Assembly: GCF_002727185.1 (NCBI RefSeq)
Contig: NZ_NIZW01000001.1
Coordinates: 372,001 to 436,000, forward strand
DNA length: 64,000 nt
Direction: 5' to 3'
From: Rhodopirellula bahusiensis
GTDB lineage: Bacteria > Planctomycetota > Planctomycetia > Pirellulales > Pirellulaceae
Part shown: in pieces, positions 34,207-44,247 of the stretch
Layout of the letters: the number at the start of each line of letters is the position of its first letter
Position numbering within the stretch: the stretch's first letter is position 1
Made by a program: the position numbers and the translations under genes
Notes under the pieces: generated by a model
The model's database searches: none
What the model saw: the letters and a program-made list of their open reading frames with translations, nothing else
Told to the model about the DNA's origin: nothing

Positions 34207-35124
34207 ATGACCACCACGCAAACTGACCTGCAAACCAAACTCGGTCGCCTGACGCTTCCCAATCCAATTTTGGTGGCATCGGGAACCTTCGGTTACGCTC
34301 GCGAAATGGAAGGCATCGTCGACCTTCCTCGACTCGGCGGGATCCTGCCCAAAACCATCACCGCCGAACCGCGAATCGGCAACGCACCGTGGCGAACCGT
34401 TGAAACCTCAGCTGGTTTACTCAATGCGATCGGGCTCGATAACGATGGCGTCGACGCGTTTCTCGAACATCACCTGCCGTATCTCGCCGGACTCGGAACG
34501 CCCATCGTCGTCAGCGTCGCCGGACGAACCGTCGAAGACTTCACCGAACTTGCTCGCCGGGTCGGCCAGTGCGATGGCGTGTCGGCGGTCGAGCTGAATC
34601 TGTCCTGTCCCAACGTCAGCGGCGGAATCGACTTCGGCACCAACGCGGAGTCCTGTCGCGAAGTTGTTGCTTCCGCACGAAACGCTTGTGACGTACCGAT
34701 TTTGGCCAAGCTCACGCCCAATGTGACTCGCATCGCCGACATCGCTCAAGGCGCCGCGGATGGCGGTGCCGATGCAGTTTGCTTGATCAACACGGTCTTG
34801 GGCATGGCCGTCGATTGGAAGAAACGCCGGCCAATTCTCGGCAACGGCATGGGCGGCCTCAGTGGCCCCGCTATCAAACCCATTGCGTTGCGATGCGTGC
34901 ACCAAGTTCGCCAAGCGGTCGACATCCCGATCATCGGAATCGGCGGCGTCGCGAACATCGACGATGTGATGCAGTTCCTCGTGACAGGAGCCTCTGCCGT
35001 GCAGATCGGAACAGCAAACTACTACGACCCAACGGTCTCCATGCGTCTGATCGACCAACTCCCCGCGGCACTCGACGAGATCAACGCGACCAGCGTCTCC
35101 GAAATCATCGGCACCCTCTCGTAA
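34207..35124 (+). CDS. pyrD: Dihydroorotate dehydrogenase, class 1B catalytic subunit
   Basis: A 305-residue FMN enzyme for the fourth step of pyrimidine synthesis. Start ATG at 34207. Conserved blocks: [11 protein letters not shown] near 20-30, [11 protein letters not shown] (FMN/substrate lysine), [20 protein letters not shown] with the catalytic Cys at about 134 (Cys rather than Ser marks class 1), [25 protein letters not shown] and IPIIGIGGV. Length and pattern fit class 1B, which normally works with the iron-sulfur/FAD subunit PyrK; no pyrK is in the window. It is the last gene of the aroH operon, convergent with and 6 bp from the pentapeptide-repeat gene. Confidence 0.95.
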   Translation: MTTTQTDLQTKLGRLTLPNPILVASGTFGYAREMEGIVDLPRLGGILPKTITAEPRIGNAPWRTVETSAGLLNAIGLDNDGVDAFLEHHLPYLAGLGTPIVVSVAGRTVEDFTELARRVGQCDGVSAVELNLSCPNVSGGIDFGTNAESCREVVASARNACDVPILAKLTPNVTRIADIAQGAADGGADAVCLINTVLGMAVDWKKRRPILGNGMGGLSGPAIKPIALRCVHQVRQAVDIPIIGIGGVANIDDVMQFLVTGASAVQIGTANYYDPTVSMRLIDQLPAALDEINATSVSEIIGTLS

Positions 35125-35130
35125 ACCTCT

Positions 35131-35781
35131 TCAGTCAATTGGCTCGATGACGACGCCCAACAGAGGTGCAAAATCGACGATTTGGTGGGCGTCGACCTTG
35201 GTGCCACGCAGTTCATTGGCATCGACTTGGATTCCTGCAATTTGTGCCCCCCGCAGATCCAGATCGGTCAGCGTTGCTCCTCCCAACCGAATGCCACGAA
35301 GATCGCAATCACGGAACACGACTTGCTTCAGTGTCGCACGCTGAAAGTCTGCTTCACGCAAATCGCAGTCTTCAAACCGGCAATGGGTGAGCTGGGCGTC
35401 TTGAAAGATCGAAAGATCGATCTTACAGGCACTGAAACAAACGTTCCGAAGTCTTGCGTCGGAAAAGTTCAGCCCCGTGGCTCGTGCCCGCAGAAACTCG
35501 GCGTTTGTCAATCTTGCCGCGGAACAATCGAGGTTCGACAACGCGCATTGATTGAAAAGCACCTCGGTGAAATCAGCGGCCGTCCACATTCCACCCGAGA
35601 GATTCACTTTCTCGAAGAGCGAATGCTCAACAACAAGATCTGAAATTCGAGACTGGCTGAGCTCCGCGTCCTGCAACACAACGGAATGGTAGGACTGATC
35701 AGGCTGCAGTTCATCGCCAAGCGTTGGAACCAATCGAGCCCTGGAAAACTTATCGACAAGCGAGCGACGTTTGGCATTCAT
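35131..35781 (-). CDS. Pentapeptide-repeat protein
   Basis: A 216-residue protein beginning at the ATG at 35781. From about residue 40 to 190 it consists of A-[DN]-[LF]-x-x five-residue repeats (for example LTNAEFLRARATGLNFSDAR, CDLREADFQRATLKQVVFRD), forming a right-handed quadrilateral beta-helix. No signal peptide. Some family members mimic DNA and protect gyrase, but most have unknown roles and nothing here points to one. Convergent with pyrD. Confidence 0.88.
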   Translation of the reverse strand: MNAKRRSLVDKFSRARLVPTLGDELQPDQSYHSVVLQDAELSQSRISDLVVEHSLFEKVNLSGGMWTAADFTEVLFNQCALSNLDCSAARLTNAEFLRARATGLNFSDARLRNVCFSACKIDLSIFQDAQLTHCRFEDCDLREADFQRATLKQVVFRDCDLRGIRLGGATLTDLDLRGAQIAGIQVDANELRGTKVDAHQIVDFAPLLGVVIEPID

Positions 35782-35909
35782 GCAATGGAGCGTCAACGGA
35801 GGAGCACGGAACGCACGGAGCCAACCGCGCGGTTCCCGAGCAACTTAGAGATAGCTTCACACACTTAAAAGGTCACCTGAAATCGGTTTAGCAGGCAGAC
35901 GGCGATTCC

Positions 35910-37004
35910 TCAATCGACACGTTCGAGTGTCAACAGAATTCGCCCGTCGTTCTCCAGCGTTTCCAGCTTGTTCGGAGCAGGTGTGCCAGGCGGAAGTGAC
36001 AGGCACAAAATCAGCTGATCACCTTCGATCGAAAAGTTGCCATTGACGGGTTCCTTTGCTCCGACAGTCAATGATGACATCACGAAGCCTTTGGGTTCGG
36101 ACTCGACGTTCAGCGAATAGTCCACTTCGGTCAATTCATTCTGAATCAAAAATGAAACGTTGCCGCCATCAAAATTGAACTCGGTGATTGGACTCTCGGG
36201 TAAATCTCCCCCGCTTGCTCGAGTGCTCACCACATCCCATGAGCCAGCCAGTTTCTGACGCTGCAAATAGCCAGGGTCTTGGCGTTCTTTGGGTGTCAAT
36301 TCACGGATGCGAAAGAAGTCAAACTGAGCTTCAATCTCGTTGCCTTGCAAAGGTCCATTGCAGGCGACAATCCCAAGATGCTGCGGGCTACCATCACCCC
36401 AAACAGCTTCTCCCATTATTTCGTAGGTCTTGCCGTCAGTGCTGTAGGCACGCTCATAGACATTGCCGCGTTTGATCAACCGAATCCAAAGTTGTTCCGG
36501 TGGCTCCATGAAGTCGTGGGTGTCAACTAAACGGTAGGTGTCCTTTTCTCGCATGTGCTTGAAACCAGCCTCATGTCCGCTGTGCTCGAAATCAAACTTG
36601 AGATAGTTGTCGTCATCGTCATAGATCATCAAACCTGCTTGTTGGTACAGCTTGACGGGACGAAAAGCCTCAACACAGGTCGTGACAACAAAATCGCCAC
36701 CATCTTTCGCTGGGTTGGGAACCATGTACAGATTCCGGGTCAGCGGCATTCGCCGGTTTCGAGCGTTGCCACCGATACCACCGAAATGCGTTTTCAACGT
36801 GAGTTTGCCAGGATGGCTGGTGAGTGAAACGCGATTGGGATCAGGACGAATCGGATCCCATCGAGCGTCGACTTTTCCATCGAATCCATCGAAGAACAAT
36901 GCATCGGACTCTTGAGCGACCACGTGCGGACTGGACATCCCAGCCAAAGTTACAAACGAGGCAACAAGGAACCCGCATCCGAAACTCAACCGTCCGCACA
37001 ACAT
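35910..37004 (-). CDS. Secreted DUF1349-like / TIGR03067-like protein
   Basis: A 364-residue exported protein. The ATG at 37004 starts a signal peptide (MLCGRLSFGCGFLVASFVTL). Residues about 35-225 match the DUF1349-type concanavalin-like fold found at the C-terminus of some beta-xylosidases (GKLTLKTHFGG, QQAGLMIYDDDDNYLKFDFE, RAYSTDGKTYEIMG, LGIVACNGP). Residues about 250-364 (LAGSWDVVSTRASGGDLPES ... LILCLSLPPG) resemble the planctomycete lipocalin-like TIGR03067 domain. Binding of a carbohydrate or small ligand is inferred; no active site is apparent. It is separated by 94 bp from the downstream end of the Bat operon on the same strand and could be its last gene. Confidence 0.7.
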   Translation of the reverse strand: MLCGRLSFGCGFLVASFVTLAGMSSPHVVAQESDALFFDGFDGKVDARWDPIRPDPNRVSLTSHPGKLTLKTHFGGIGGNARNRRMPLTRNLYMVPNPAKDGGDFVVTTCVEAFRPVKLYQQAGLMIYDDDDNYLKFDFEHSGHEAGFKHMREKDTYRLVDTHDFMEPPEQLWIRLIKRGNVYERAYSTDGKTYEIMGEAVWGDGSPQHLGIVACNGPLQGNEIEAQFDFFRIRELTPKERQDPGYLQRQKLAGSWDVVSTRASGGDLPESPITEFNFDGGNVSFLIQNELTEVDYSLNVESEPKGFVMSSLTVGAKEPVNGNFSIEGDQLILCLSLPPGTPAPNKLETLENDGRILLTLERVD

Positions 37005-37098
37005 TCGAATCACCCGCCACAAGGAAACAGAACCGTTCCCTTCAATATACCCGACTCACCCCCCTGATTTGGCAATCGGTCCGAAACAAATTGGCAGT

Positions 37099-39978
37099 TC
37101 ACCCTTCTGCGATGACTTGAAGATTGGCCTGGGGGATCCAGCCTTTGGTGGATGCCGTCCTAATGAGTGACCAGTTGCCTCGCGACTGGATGACATGGAC
37201 CTGCCTACCATCCGCGTTGTTCCATTCGATGAGAGCGGGGAAGGACTCGGAATCGCCAGCCCGAACAGTGACTTGGTCAGCAACAATGAAACCGGTCGAT
37301 TGCTTCGATATCGCTGCAGTTGACAACCACCAAATCGCGCCGCCACAAACGGCGATCACGGCGATCAATGACACCATCGAATGTGCAACCCGGCGTGCTT
37401 CTGGTGTCCACCGACCAATCCGAAGCGAGATCAAAACCGCCCAAAAAGCGAACGCCAAAGAGATGACACTCCATCGCAAGCGACTCGAACTCCAATGGCG
37501 GAACAAGATTGGTGCGATCGCTCGCTGTGCTTGCTGCTTCCATGACACATCCAGATCGCTTGACTCGTTGACTTGATCACGAGCCAACCACAAACGAGTG
37601 CGAATGGAATCGTTTTCTGGGTGAAACTTCAGCGCTCGTTCATAGGCCACAATCGCTCGTCCGATTTGGCCAGACTGCAAACAAGCATTGCCCAAGTTCG
37701 CATACAACTGCGGGTTCTCAACTCCGGCATCAACCAGCGTTTGATAGCGGGTGGCCGCCAGCGCAAACTCCGCCTTCGCGTCGGCCTGTCCCGAGGCAAC
37801 CTCGCCGACCAGGTCATTCGCCGATGCGGCATCGGATCCAGACCGTTTGAGCATCGCCATCCCACGCTCGTAGGATTGATTGGCCTCTTGGAACAAAACC
37901 GACATCGATGTTTGATCCAGGGTCACGCCTTCCATTGGTTCGCCCGCTGAGACGTCACTCGCAAACACGAAAGAACATCCGGCCAGCACCCAACCCAAAA
38001 TCCTTGCAACGCTTCGCGATTGAAACGCGGGCACATCCTTCGCCTGAGTTCGCCGCGAGGGTCGTTGGTGGCGACAAAAGATCTCTAGCTGTTCAATCAA
38101 CTCCGCTCCTCGAGAACGCAATTCGCTGATCTCAGTTGTCGACTCGGAAGAGATCGCTGTCTCTTCTCGCTGGCAACTCTCGAGGAACGATTCCACTTCA
38201 GCAGCCAATCCATAGCCACCCGCAGCCCGCAATCCACCGACGCCTGACAACCAGCTCGATGATTCGCGTTTGCTCCCAAATTGCCGCTGCAAATAAGTCG
38301 CCATGGCTTGGCCGATCGCAGACTCGTCGGACGCCGATTCTAACTCCGCGAGCGCTCTTTGGGCCGGCGACTTCCATTCAGGAAGCCAAGTCATCCAGCG
38401 GCTTCGTGACTGCCAAACAACCAGGCTCAACCAAACCAATCCCGGCGCAACAGCCAACCACCACGAATAGGAATGTTGGACTGGAATGTTTTTGAGGGAA
38501 CGAGGCGACGAATGAATTTGCCAAAGCGAAGACGCCCAGGAATCTTTAGCGTTTTGACCGCCCTGCCCTGCCCCATTCGTCGAGCCTTGACTTTCTGGCG
38601 GATCGCTATTGGAAACAATCGAATTCAACTGAAGAGTCTCCGACGCTCGGACTCGCAACGAAATTGGCTTGCTTCGAGCGACTTCGAATGATTCCGTTTC
38701 GGGGTTAAAAAAGTGAAACTCGATCGGCGGAATTTTGGTCACTCCTTCATGCTTCGGACGGATCGTCGGAGCAAACACCTTCATGTTGTCTTGAACGAAA
38801 CCGGGTAGCGGCTGATCGGAGACTTTGAAATCGGTGGTCAGTTCTGGCATGGTCGACAACCGAGGACAACGCACCAATTCCATCGGGCCATCGCCGGTGA
38901 TGCCAATCTTCAGCTTGACGGGATCGCCTGCCTCAACCGAATCGGGTGTCGCTTGCGTGACGATCTCGTATTTCCCCACGGCGCCGTTGTACCCCGCCGG
39001 CCTGCCTTCGGTGGGAATGGGAAGAACATCAATCGAATTGAACTTAGCCTTCGCCCGAATTGGCCGAGACTTTTGAATCGCGAGCTGAGGTCGATCGAAG
39101 GGAGACCGAAAGAAGTCATCGTCAAACACGGATCCCATCCCCAAAGGATCGCGGCGCCTGGCTGGCCCGATTTTGACGGGATAGTTGAAGACGATCTCCA
39201 CATCACCAACGTCGACTTTGCCGGGTTTCTTTGGGTAGATCTCCGTGTCGATCTCATACAAATAGTATTCGTGGGATTGGCCATTTTGATCTTCGCGCAA
39301 CACAGACCGGCCACCTGGACGTTGGTTGCGTCCTCGCATCTCTTCTAACGCCTTCCCAAACTCCCCCCACTCGACTTGCGAAGAACGCAACGACCACATG
39401 TCACCATCTGAAAGTGTCACGTCATAGTCGGCCAACCGAAAGGGGCGCAACCAAATCTTCAAGGTCAAGCGAATGGGTTCGCCGACGTAGACCGATGACT
39501 CCTCGCCTTCGATTTCTACGAATAACAAGTCACCCGTTTCGCTCACCGTCGCAACGAAGTTCAATGGCTCGGTCTCGACCACGTCCCCATCCACACGGAT
39601 GCCGATCGGAGGAATCTCATAGGTCCCCGGTACCGCGGGAGTCACTTTGTAGAGAAACGTGACACTCTGCTCCTGAATCATCCGCCCACTGATGACCACG
39701 ATGTTCCTGCTCTGTTGTGGCGATCCTTCGCGAACGATCTGCACACCATCGATCTGTGGCAATTCCGGAAGCTCATAGTCCTGAGCATTCTCAATCCGAA
39801 TTTGCAGCGTCAATGAGGCCCCGACATAAGCCTCCATGGACGACAACTTGGCGGAGACATCGGCCGCGTTGGTTTCGCCACCGATGACGAACGCCACACA
39901 ACAAATCACAACGCACAGCAGCCAAATCACAGGAGATGCGCATTGCCTCTTCAGCTTGGTCACTTCGATGGATTGCAT
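37099..39978 (-). CDS. batD: BatD/BatE fusion (aerotolerance operon)
   Basis: A 959-residue membrane protein from the ATG at 39978, with GAGG just upstream. The signal peptide (VIWLLCVVICCVAFVIGG) is followed by BatD-type beta-sandwich repeats (LSSMEAYVGASLTLQIRIEN, VTPAVPGTYEIPPIGIRVDG, TPDSVEAGDPVKLKIGI) and a membrane segment near 500. Residues about 725-790 form TPR units (RYQTLVDAGVENPQLYANLG, AIVAYERALKFHPEND), then two membrane segments and a C-terminal SH3-like domain (VTVRAGDSESFPALIEW). TPR plus SH3 is the layout of BatE, so BatD and BatE are one polypeptide here. The Bat complex acts in the envelope; its exact function is unclear. Its start overlaps nothing; the gap to batB/C is 8 bp. 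Confidence 0.85.
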   Translation of the reverse strand: MQSIEVTKLKRQCASPVIWLLCVVICCVAFVIGGETNAADVSAKLSSMEAYVGASLTLQIRIENAQDYELPELPQIDGVQIVREGSPQQSRNIVVISGRMIQEQSVTFLYKVTPAVPGTYEIPPIGIRVDGDVVETEPLNFVATVSETGDLLFVEIEGEESSVYVGEPIRLTLKIWLRPFRLADYDVTLSDGDMWSLRSSQVEWGEFGKALEEMRGRNQRPGGRSVLREDQNGQSHEYYLYEIDTEIYPKKPGKVDVGDVEIVFNYPVKIGPARRRDPLGMGSVFDDDFFRSPFDRPQLAIQKSRPIRAKAKFNSIDVLPIPTEGRPAGYNGAVGKYEIVTQATPDSVEAGDPVKLKIGITGDGPMELVRCPRLSTMPELTTDFKVSDQPLPGFVQDNMKVFAPTIRPKHEGVTKIPPIEFHFFNPETESFEVARSKPISLRVRASETLQLNSIVSNSDPPESQGSTNGAGQGGQNAKDSWASSLWQIHSSPRSLKNIPVQHSYSWWLAVAPGLVWLSLVVWQSRSRWMTWLPEWKSPAQRALAELESASDESAIGQAMATYLQRQFGSKRESSSWLSGVGGLRAAGGYGLAAEVESFLESCQREETAISSESTTEISELRSRGAELIEQLEIFCRHQRPSRRTQAKDVPAFQSRSVARILGWVLAGCSFVFASDVSAGEPMEGVTLDQTSMSVLFQEANQSYERGMAMLKRSGSDAASANDLVGEVASGQADAKAEFALAATRYQTLVDAGVENPQLYANLGNACLQSGQIGRAIVAYERALKFHPENDSIRTRLWLARDQVNESSDLDVSWKQQAQRAIAPILFRHWSSSRLRWSVISLAFAFWAVLISLRIGRWTPEARRVAHSMVSLIAVIAVCGGAIWWLSTAAISKQSTGFIVADQVTVRAGDSESFPALIEWNNADGRQVHVIQSRGNWSLIRTASTKGWIPQANLQVIAEG

Positions 39979-39986
39979 GATTGACC

Positions 39987-42131
39987 TCACCAATCTCTTT
40001 CCACTGGAATCTGACGTGATCGCTCTCTTTGTTCCTTTCCAAATCGCCGCAGCATGTCTCGGTCGCGAACGGACTGCAGCATTTTGAGAGCCTCCTCGCG
40101 TGTCATCGATTGCGACATCGCTTGCTGAGCCATCGCCCCGGCCTGACCCTCCTGGTTCTTCGACTCGTCGGACCCTTCCATTTGAGATTGCAGTTGGCCC
40201 TCGGGAGCAGCCCCGCTTGATTCATCCGATGGCTGTTCAGCGGCGTCTGAGCCACCCTGCTCTTCAGAACTGTCTTGCGATGGATTCTGTTGCGAGGATT
40301 GGTTCGGATTCATACTAGACTCGGATTGCGACTGGCCAGATTCTCCCGCCTCTCCTTCGTTTCCATTCTCACCGTCCTGTTGCTCACCGCCGGACGAAGA
40401 CTCCGAATCATCCCCCTGCGATTGACCACCGTCATTCTCAGATTCGCTTTCGTTCTGGTCGCCCGATGCCGATTGATCTTCTCCACTTTGATCCTGTTGC
40501 TCTTCCGATGAATCATCTTCTGAAGGCTTGGATTCGTCGTCGGAAGGCTGGTCCTCGGACTGCGAAGACTGTTCTTCTTCCTGTTGTTCCAATTCCTTCT
40601 TCAGTCGGAGAGCCAACTCCAAATTGGTTCGAGCCCGCCGCACCAGATCGCCGGCCGCCTCGTCGCTCGACTCCGAAGCGTCATTTTTCGACCGAGCCAC
40701 CCGAATTGCCGACCGAAAATTCGCGATCGCCGCCGTCAACGACTCTTCTGCAACAGCAGGTTCGGTTTGCAATCCCGCGATCGCGCGTGCGTACTGGCAG
40801 TTGCCAAGGTTGTACCGAGCCCGCAGGGCGAGCGACGAGTCCGGTGATGTCGCTGTTTCGGCAAAGATTGCTTCCGCAGCTTCCAGCTCCTGCGATTGAT
40901 ATTGCAGCACGCCTTCGTTGAATTGCTCACGCCCAGCTCGATCAACAAAAGAGGTCAATCCATCGGGCGACTCAATTCCTTCTTGAGCATGGATCCGATC
41001 AGCCGCACCCCACGTCCCGATCAGAAACACCATCGCCACTTTCGCAGCTTGCCGCGACACGGATTCGATTGAGCGGGCTGGCATGTCGTCCGTAGCCGCC
41101 GGTCGTTTCGCAGGCCATCCGCGAAGCAAAACTTCCAGGCTGAGCAACACCATCGCCGGGATCAAGAACCAATGAAAGCGAGGGACATAAGTGTTGATCT
41201 TGGCCGTTTGCAAGTCCGCTTCGCCAACATTCGCGATGTATCCATGAACGACGTCGGACATGTCCACTCGTTTGGTTCCGGCGGGGATGTAAGCCCCGTC
41301 GGATTGTGCAGCAACCTCTTTCAAAATGGCTCCGTTCATCTTTGAGATCACCGTCTGCCCTTTGTGCTTCACGTAGCGTCCGCTCTGCCGACGAGGCAAC
41401 TCAGGATCCACATCCGGAATTCGCGAACCTTCGGTCACATCCCCCAATCCGATCGTGAAGATGCGAATACCCTGCTCTTCATAGGCCCGCTTCGCCTCAG
41501 AAACCGGATCGCTCTCTTGGTCTTCTCCATCGGTCAAGATTACCATGGCTTTGTGGTCGGTGGTCTTGTCCAAGAAAGCGTCGGAAGCGACTCGAATTGC
41601 ATCCCCCAACCGCGAACCGCCACGACGCACCGAATGCATGCCGACGGCGTCCAATGTCTGTTTAAAATCTTCCACATGACGGGTCAACGGCAGCGTTTGC
41701 CGAGTCTCACCCGCAAAAACGATCAACCCGACACGGTCACCCGGCATCTCGTCGACCATGTCCTTGATCTGCTGCTTGGCTCGTTCCAATCGATTTGGCG
41801 AAACATCTTCCGCCAACATACTGCGTGAGACATCCAGCACGAAAACAGCTTCGATCCCACGTTGAGGAACTTCTTCCCAGGCCTTGCCCCAGCGCAAATC
41901 CGACAGTGCGAAGACCAACATCACAAACGCTCCCAATGACAGCAGCGCCCGAGCAGGCCGATTCCACCACGTTGGATTCAAGGAACGATTTGCCAAGCCG
42001 GTCCCCAGGAATCGTCGCCACGCGACTCGCCGTGAGATTCCCGCATAGACCATCACCAAGGCAATGCACGCGACAGCGACCAACCAAATCAGTGCACCAG
42101 GATTGCCCCATTGAATTTCGGACGTGTTCAC
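39987..42131 (-). CDS. batB: BatB/BatC fusion: VWA domain plus TPR and acidic tail
   Basis: A 714-residue membrane protein. The start is a GTG at 42131, which overlaps the batA stop (GTGA) and has AAGGAG 5 nt upstream; the open frame itself runs to a TTG at 42233. Two N-terminal membrane segments are followed by a von Willebrand A domain (about 80-280) with the MIDAS motif VLDVSRSM and LTDGEDQESDP. After a membrane segment near 305 there are TPR-like helices (FNEGVLQYQSQELEAAEAIF), then about 150 residues extremely rich in Ser, Glu, Gln and Asp (SSQSEDQPSDDESK type). VWA plus TPR equals BatB joined to BatC. Confidence 0.87.
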   Translation of the reverse strand: MNTSEIQWGNPGALIWLVAVACIALVMVYAGISRRVAWRRFLGTGLANRSLNPTWWNRPARALLSLGAFVMLVFALSDLRWGKAWEEVPQRGIEAVFVLDVSRSMLAEDVSPNRLERAKQQIKDMVDEMPGDRVGLIVFAGETRQTLPLTRHVEDFKQTLDAVGMHSVRRGGSRLGDAIRVASDAFLDKTTDHKAMVILTDGEDQESDPVSEAKRAYEEQGIRIFTIGLGDVTEGSRIPDVDPELPRRQSGRYVKHKGQTVISKMNGAILKEVAAQSDGAYIPAGTKRVDMSDVVHGYIANVGEADLQTAKINTYVPRFHWFLIPAMVLLSLEVLLRGWPAKRPAATDDMPARSIESVSRQAAKVAMVFLIGTWGAADRIHAQEGIESPDGLTSFVDRAGREQFNEGVLQYQSQELEAAEAIFAETATSPDSSLALRARYNLGNCQYARAIAGLQTEPAVAEESLTAAIANFRSAIRVARSKNDASESSDEAAGDLVRRARTNLELALRLKKELEQQEEEQSSQSEDQPSDDESKPSEDDSSEEQQDQSGEDQSASGDQNESESENDGGQSQGDDSESSSGGEQQDGENGNEGEAGESGQSQSESSMNPNQSSQQNPSQDSSEEQGGSDAAEQPSDESSGAAPEGQLQSQMEGSDESKNQEGQAGAMAQQAMSQSMTREEALKMLQSVRDRDMLRRFGKEQRERSRQIPVERDW

Positions 42132-43201
42132 ACCAACTCCTTCAGCCAGAGGTTTTCCAACACCGAGCCAAGGACCAGCACGCCAAACGCTAACGCGATC
42201 ACGGGCGGAACAAAGATCGATCCCCAGTGCCAAGGCTGAACCGCTAACTCTCGATAGCTGACGTACTGCTGAGTTTCGACCTCCGTCTTTTCCAATTGAT
42301 CGATCTCGCGATAAATCGCATCGAGCGAATCGGTGTCGGTCGCTCGAAAGTACTTGCCCTCGGTCAACTCCGCGACCTTCTGCAACGTTTCTTCGTCGAT
42401 GTTCACCTCCATGTAGTGCAAACGCTGGCGACCGGTGAACGGATCTCGGACGGGCACGGGAGCCTTGCCTTTCGTCCCCACGCCGATCGCGTAGATTTTG
42501 ATTCCCATCGTCTCGGCAAGCTCAGCGGCTTGGACCGGATCGAGCTCCCCGGCGGTGTTCTCACCATCAGTCAACAAGATCAAGATTTTGCTTTGCACTT
42601 TGCGTTTCTGACGTGCGTCCAGTGCGTTCAATTTTTCAACCGACAATGCGATCGCATCTCCAATTGCGGTCCCGTCTTCGTCCCTGCGATTGACGATTTG
42701 GGTTTGGTTCAATCGAGACACAACGAACGAATGATCCAGCGTCGGCGGCGTCTCGGCATCGGCGTATGCCGCAAAGGTGATCAAACCGACCAAGTCACTG
42801 AAGCGACCTTCCAAGTCTTCTCCACCAGTGATGAATTTGCTGGCCACGTTCTTAACCGCGGTCAACCGATCGACCGGCTGGCCCTCGATTTCAAAGTCCA
42901 TCGCCTGCATGCTGCCACTTCGGTCGATCACCATCTCGATCGCGATCCCTTCGGTTTCCGAAACCGTTTGCTCGCGTCCTTCGCGTGGCCTTGCCAAGGC
43001 AACCACCAACAACGCAAACGCGACCAACGCGAGTGCCTTCGGCAACCACATCCAACGCTGTCGAAAACTGCGCGGAAGCTCGTCCACCGCGGCCAGCGAA
43101 CTGAACGCGACGGTGGCAACACCCCGACGACGCCACATCCACCAAGCCATCAGGGGCGTCAACGCCAGCAACCAAAACGCGTGAGGCCAAGCGAAATTCA
43201 T
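42128..43201 (-). CDS. batA: BatA: membrane-anchored VWA protein
   Basis: A 357-residue protein from the ATG at 43201, which overlaps the upstream stop by 4 nt and has AGGAGG 7 nt before it. It has two N-terminal membrane segments (FWLLALTPLMAWWMW; WLPKALALVAFALLVVALAR), a VWA domain with MIDAS VIDRSGSM and later D-G-T-A-I-G-D-A-I and LLTDGENTAGE, and a C-terminal membrane segment (FVPPVIALAFGVLVLGSVLE). This is the standard BatA layout, with the VWA domain in the periplasm-side compartment. It is coupled to batB/C by GTGA. Confidence 0.9.
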   Translation of the reverse strand: MNFAWPHAFWLLALTPLMAWWMWRRRGVATVAFSSLAAVDELPRSFRQRWMWLPKALALVAFALLVVALARPREGREQTVSETEGIAIEMVIDRSGSMQAMDFEIEGQPVDRLTAVKNVASKFITGGEDLEGRFSDLVGLITFAAYADAETPPTLDHSFVVSRLNQTQIVNRRDEDGTAIGDAIALSVEKLNALDARQKRKVQSKILILLTDGENTAGELDPVQAAELAETMGIKIYAIGVGTKGKAPVPVRDPFTGRQRLHYMEVNIDEETLQKVAELTEGKYFRATDTDSLDAIYREIDQLEKTEVETQQYVSYRELAVQPWHWGSIFVPPVIALAFGVLVLGSVLENLWLKELV

Positions 43202-44247
43202 GCTTTTGCCTCCTGTTCGAGTTGGATTTGCAATCTTTCCATCTGGTCCATCCAATCACTTGACTGATTCAGCCAAGCGTCGGCTTCCGTTGGTGGTGCC
43301 GAAATCCCAGCAAACGATACTTCGTCCGCTCGGGTGAGCGTTGGCCGCAGGTTCTCCGCAATCGCCGGCTCCGAATCCTGCAACCACGCCAAAGCCTCTT
43401 CCGATGAGACCGCCGATTCGCGTCCCATCATCGAGCCAATCCAAACGCGGTGGATTTGGGACAGCTCACAAACGCACTCGTCCGCGGAGAGCTTTTGTTT
43501 CTGCCACTGCGACTGAAGATCTGCTACACGCCGACGAGCCCAGACCGAATCGGAGATTCCCCGGCGTGATCGGATTCGAAGCAGCCCGATTGCTCCCGCA
43601 ACAAGCATCACAACCAATCCAACAACGACGGCGGGCAGCCACGAACGGGAAGGAGCCGAGTCGACAGGAATTGCGATCGCGTCGGCAATGGGCTCCGGTT
43701 TCATCGGGTCCGCCGATTCGGAGAGAACGCTGAGCACGCCAATCGAAATCGGCTGCGTCACGAGGGATCCAGCCTGGTCCCAATCAATCGCAACGTCCTC
43801 CGAACGACTTTCCGATTGCCTTGGCAAGGTTTGCACCTCGATGCTTGGAATTTCGAATTCGCCAGTTTGCAAACACTCCAGCGTCAACCGCATCCACCAA
43901 CGACGTGAATTGGAGCCATCGGTGACGGCGTGGGGCAAGTCCTCTCGGACCTCTTTCGCAATGATCTCCCAATCGCCCAAGGAATCCTCAAGAGCAGGCA
44001 GAACGACCTGCAACTCACTTGGAACGATGACCTCGATCTCCACCTGCAGCGGCTCCGCGATCAACGTTTCCGAATCGGACACACGCAGGATGAAATCAAT
44101 TGAGCCATCGGTTTGACGCTGGACGATCGCGTCCGCTTTCACACCAGGGGAAATCACAAGGCACAGCAAAACTGCCATGCAACCACTGAGCATCATCCGC
44201 TCGCTAGGCAACCACTGACGTCTATTCATATTCCTCTTGATTTTCAT
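43198..44247 (-). CDS. BatD-like / DUF4381-like membrane protein of the Bat operon
   Basis: A 349-residue protein from the ATG at 44247, which overlaps the DUF58 stop (ATGA) and has GGGAG 8 nt upstream. Signal peptide (MLSGCMAVLLCLVISPGVKA), a beta-sandwich region with LIAEPLQVEIEVIVPSELQV resembling BatD Ig-like repeats, one membrane segment near 205-225 (WLPAVVVGLVVMLVAGAIGL), then a cytoplasmic helical tail with VCELSQIHRVWIG. In many Bat operons a small protein with this topology sits between DUF58 and batA. The exact family name is uncertain. It starts and ends in 4-nt overlaps, so its synthesis is tied to its neighbours. Confidence 0.75.
   Translation of the reverse strand: MKIKRNMNRRQWLPSERMMLSGCMAVLLCLVISPGVKADAIVQRQTDGSIDFILRVSDSETLIAEPLQVEIEVIVPSELQVVLPALEDSLGDWEIIAKEVREDLPHAVTDGSNSRRWWMRLTLECLQTGEFEIPSIEVQTLPRQSESRSEDVAIDWDQAGSLVTQPISIGVLSVLSESADPMKPEPIADAIAIPVDSAPSRSWLPAVVVGLVVMLVAGAIGLLRIRSRRGISDSVWARRRVADLQSQWQKQKLSADECVCELSQIHRVWIGSMMGRESAVSSEEALAWLQDSEPAIAENLRPTLTRADEVSFAGISAPPTEADAWLNQSSDWMDQMERLQIQLEQEAKA

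Noticed and set aside
42296-43267. Open frame of 323 codons on the plus strand
   Set aside because: Antisense to batA, which has an intact VWA MIDAS motif and operon overlaps.
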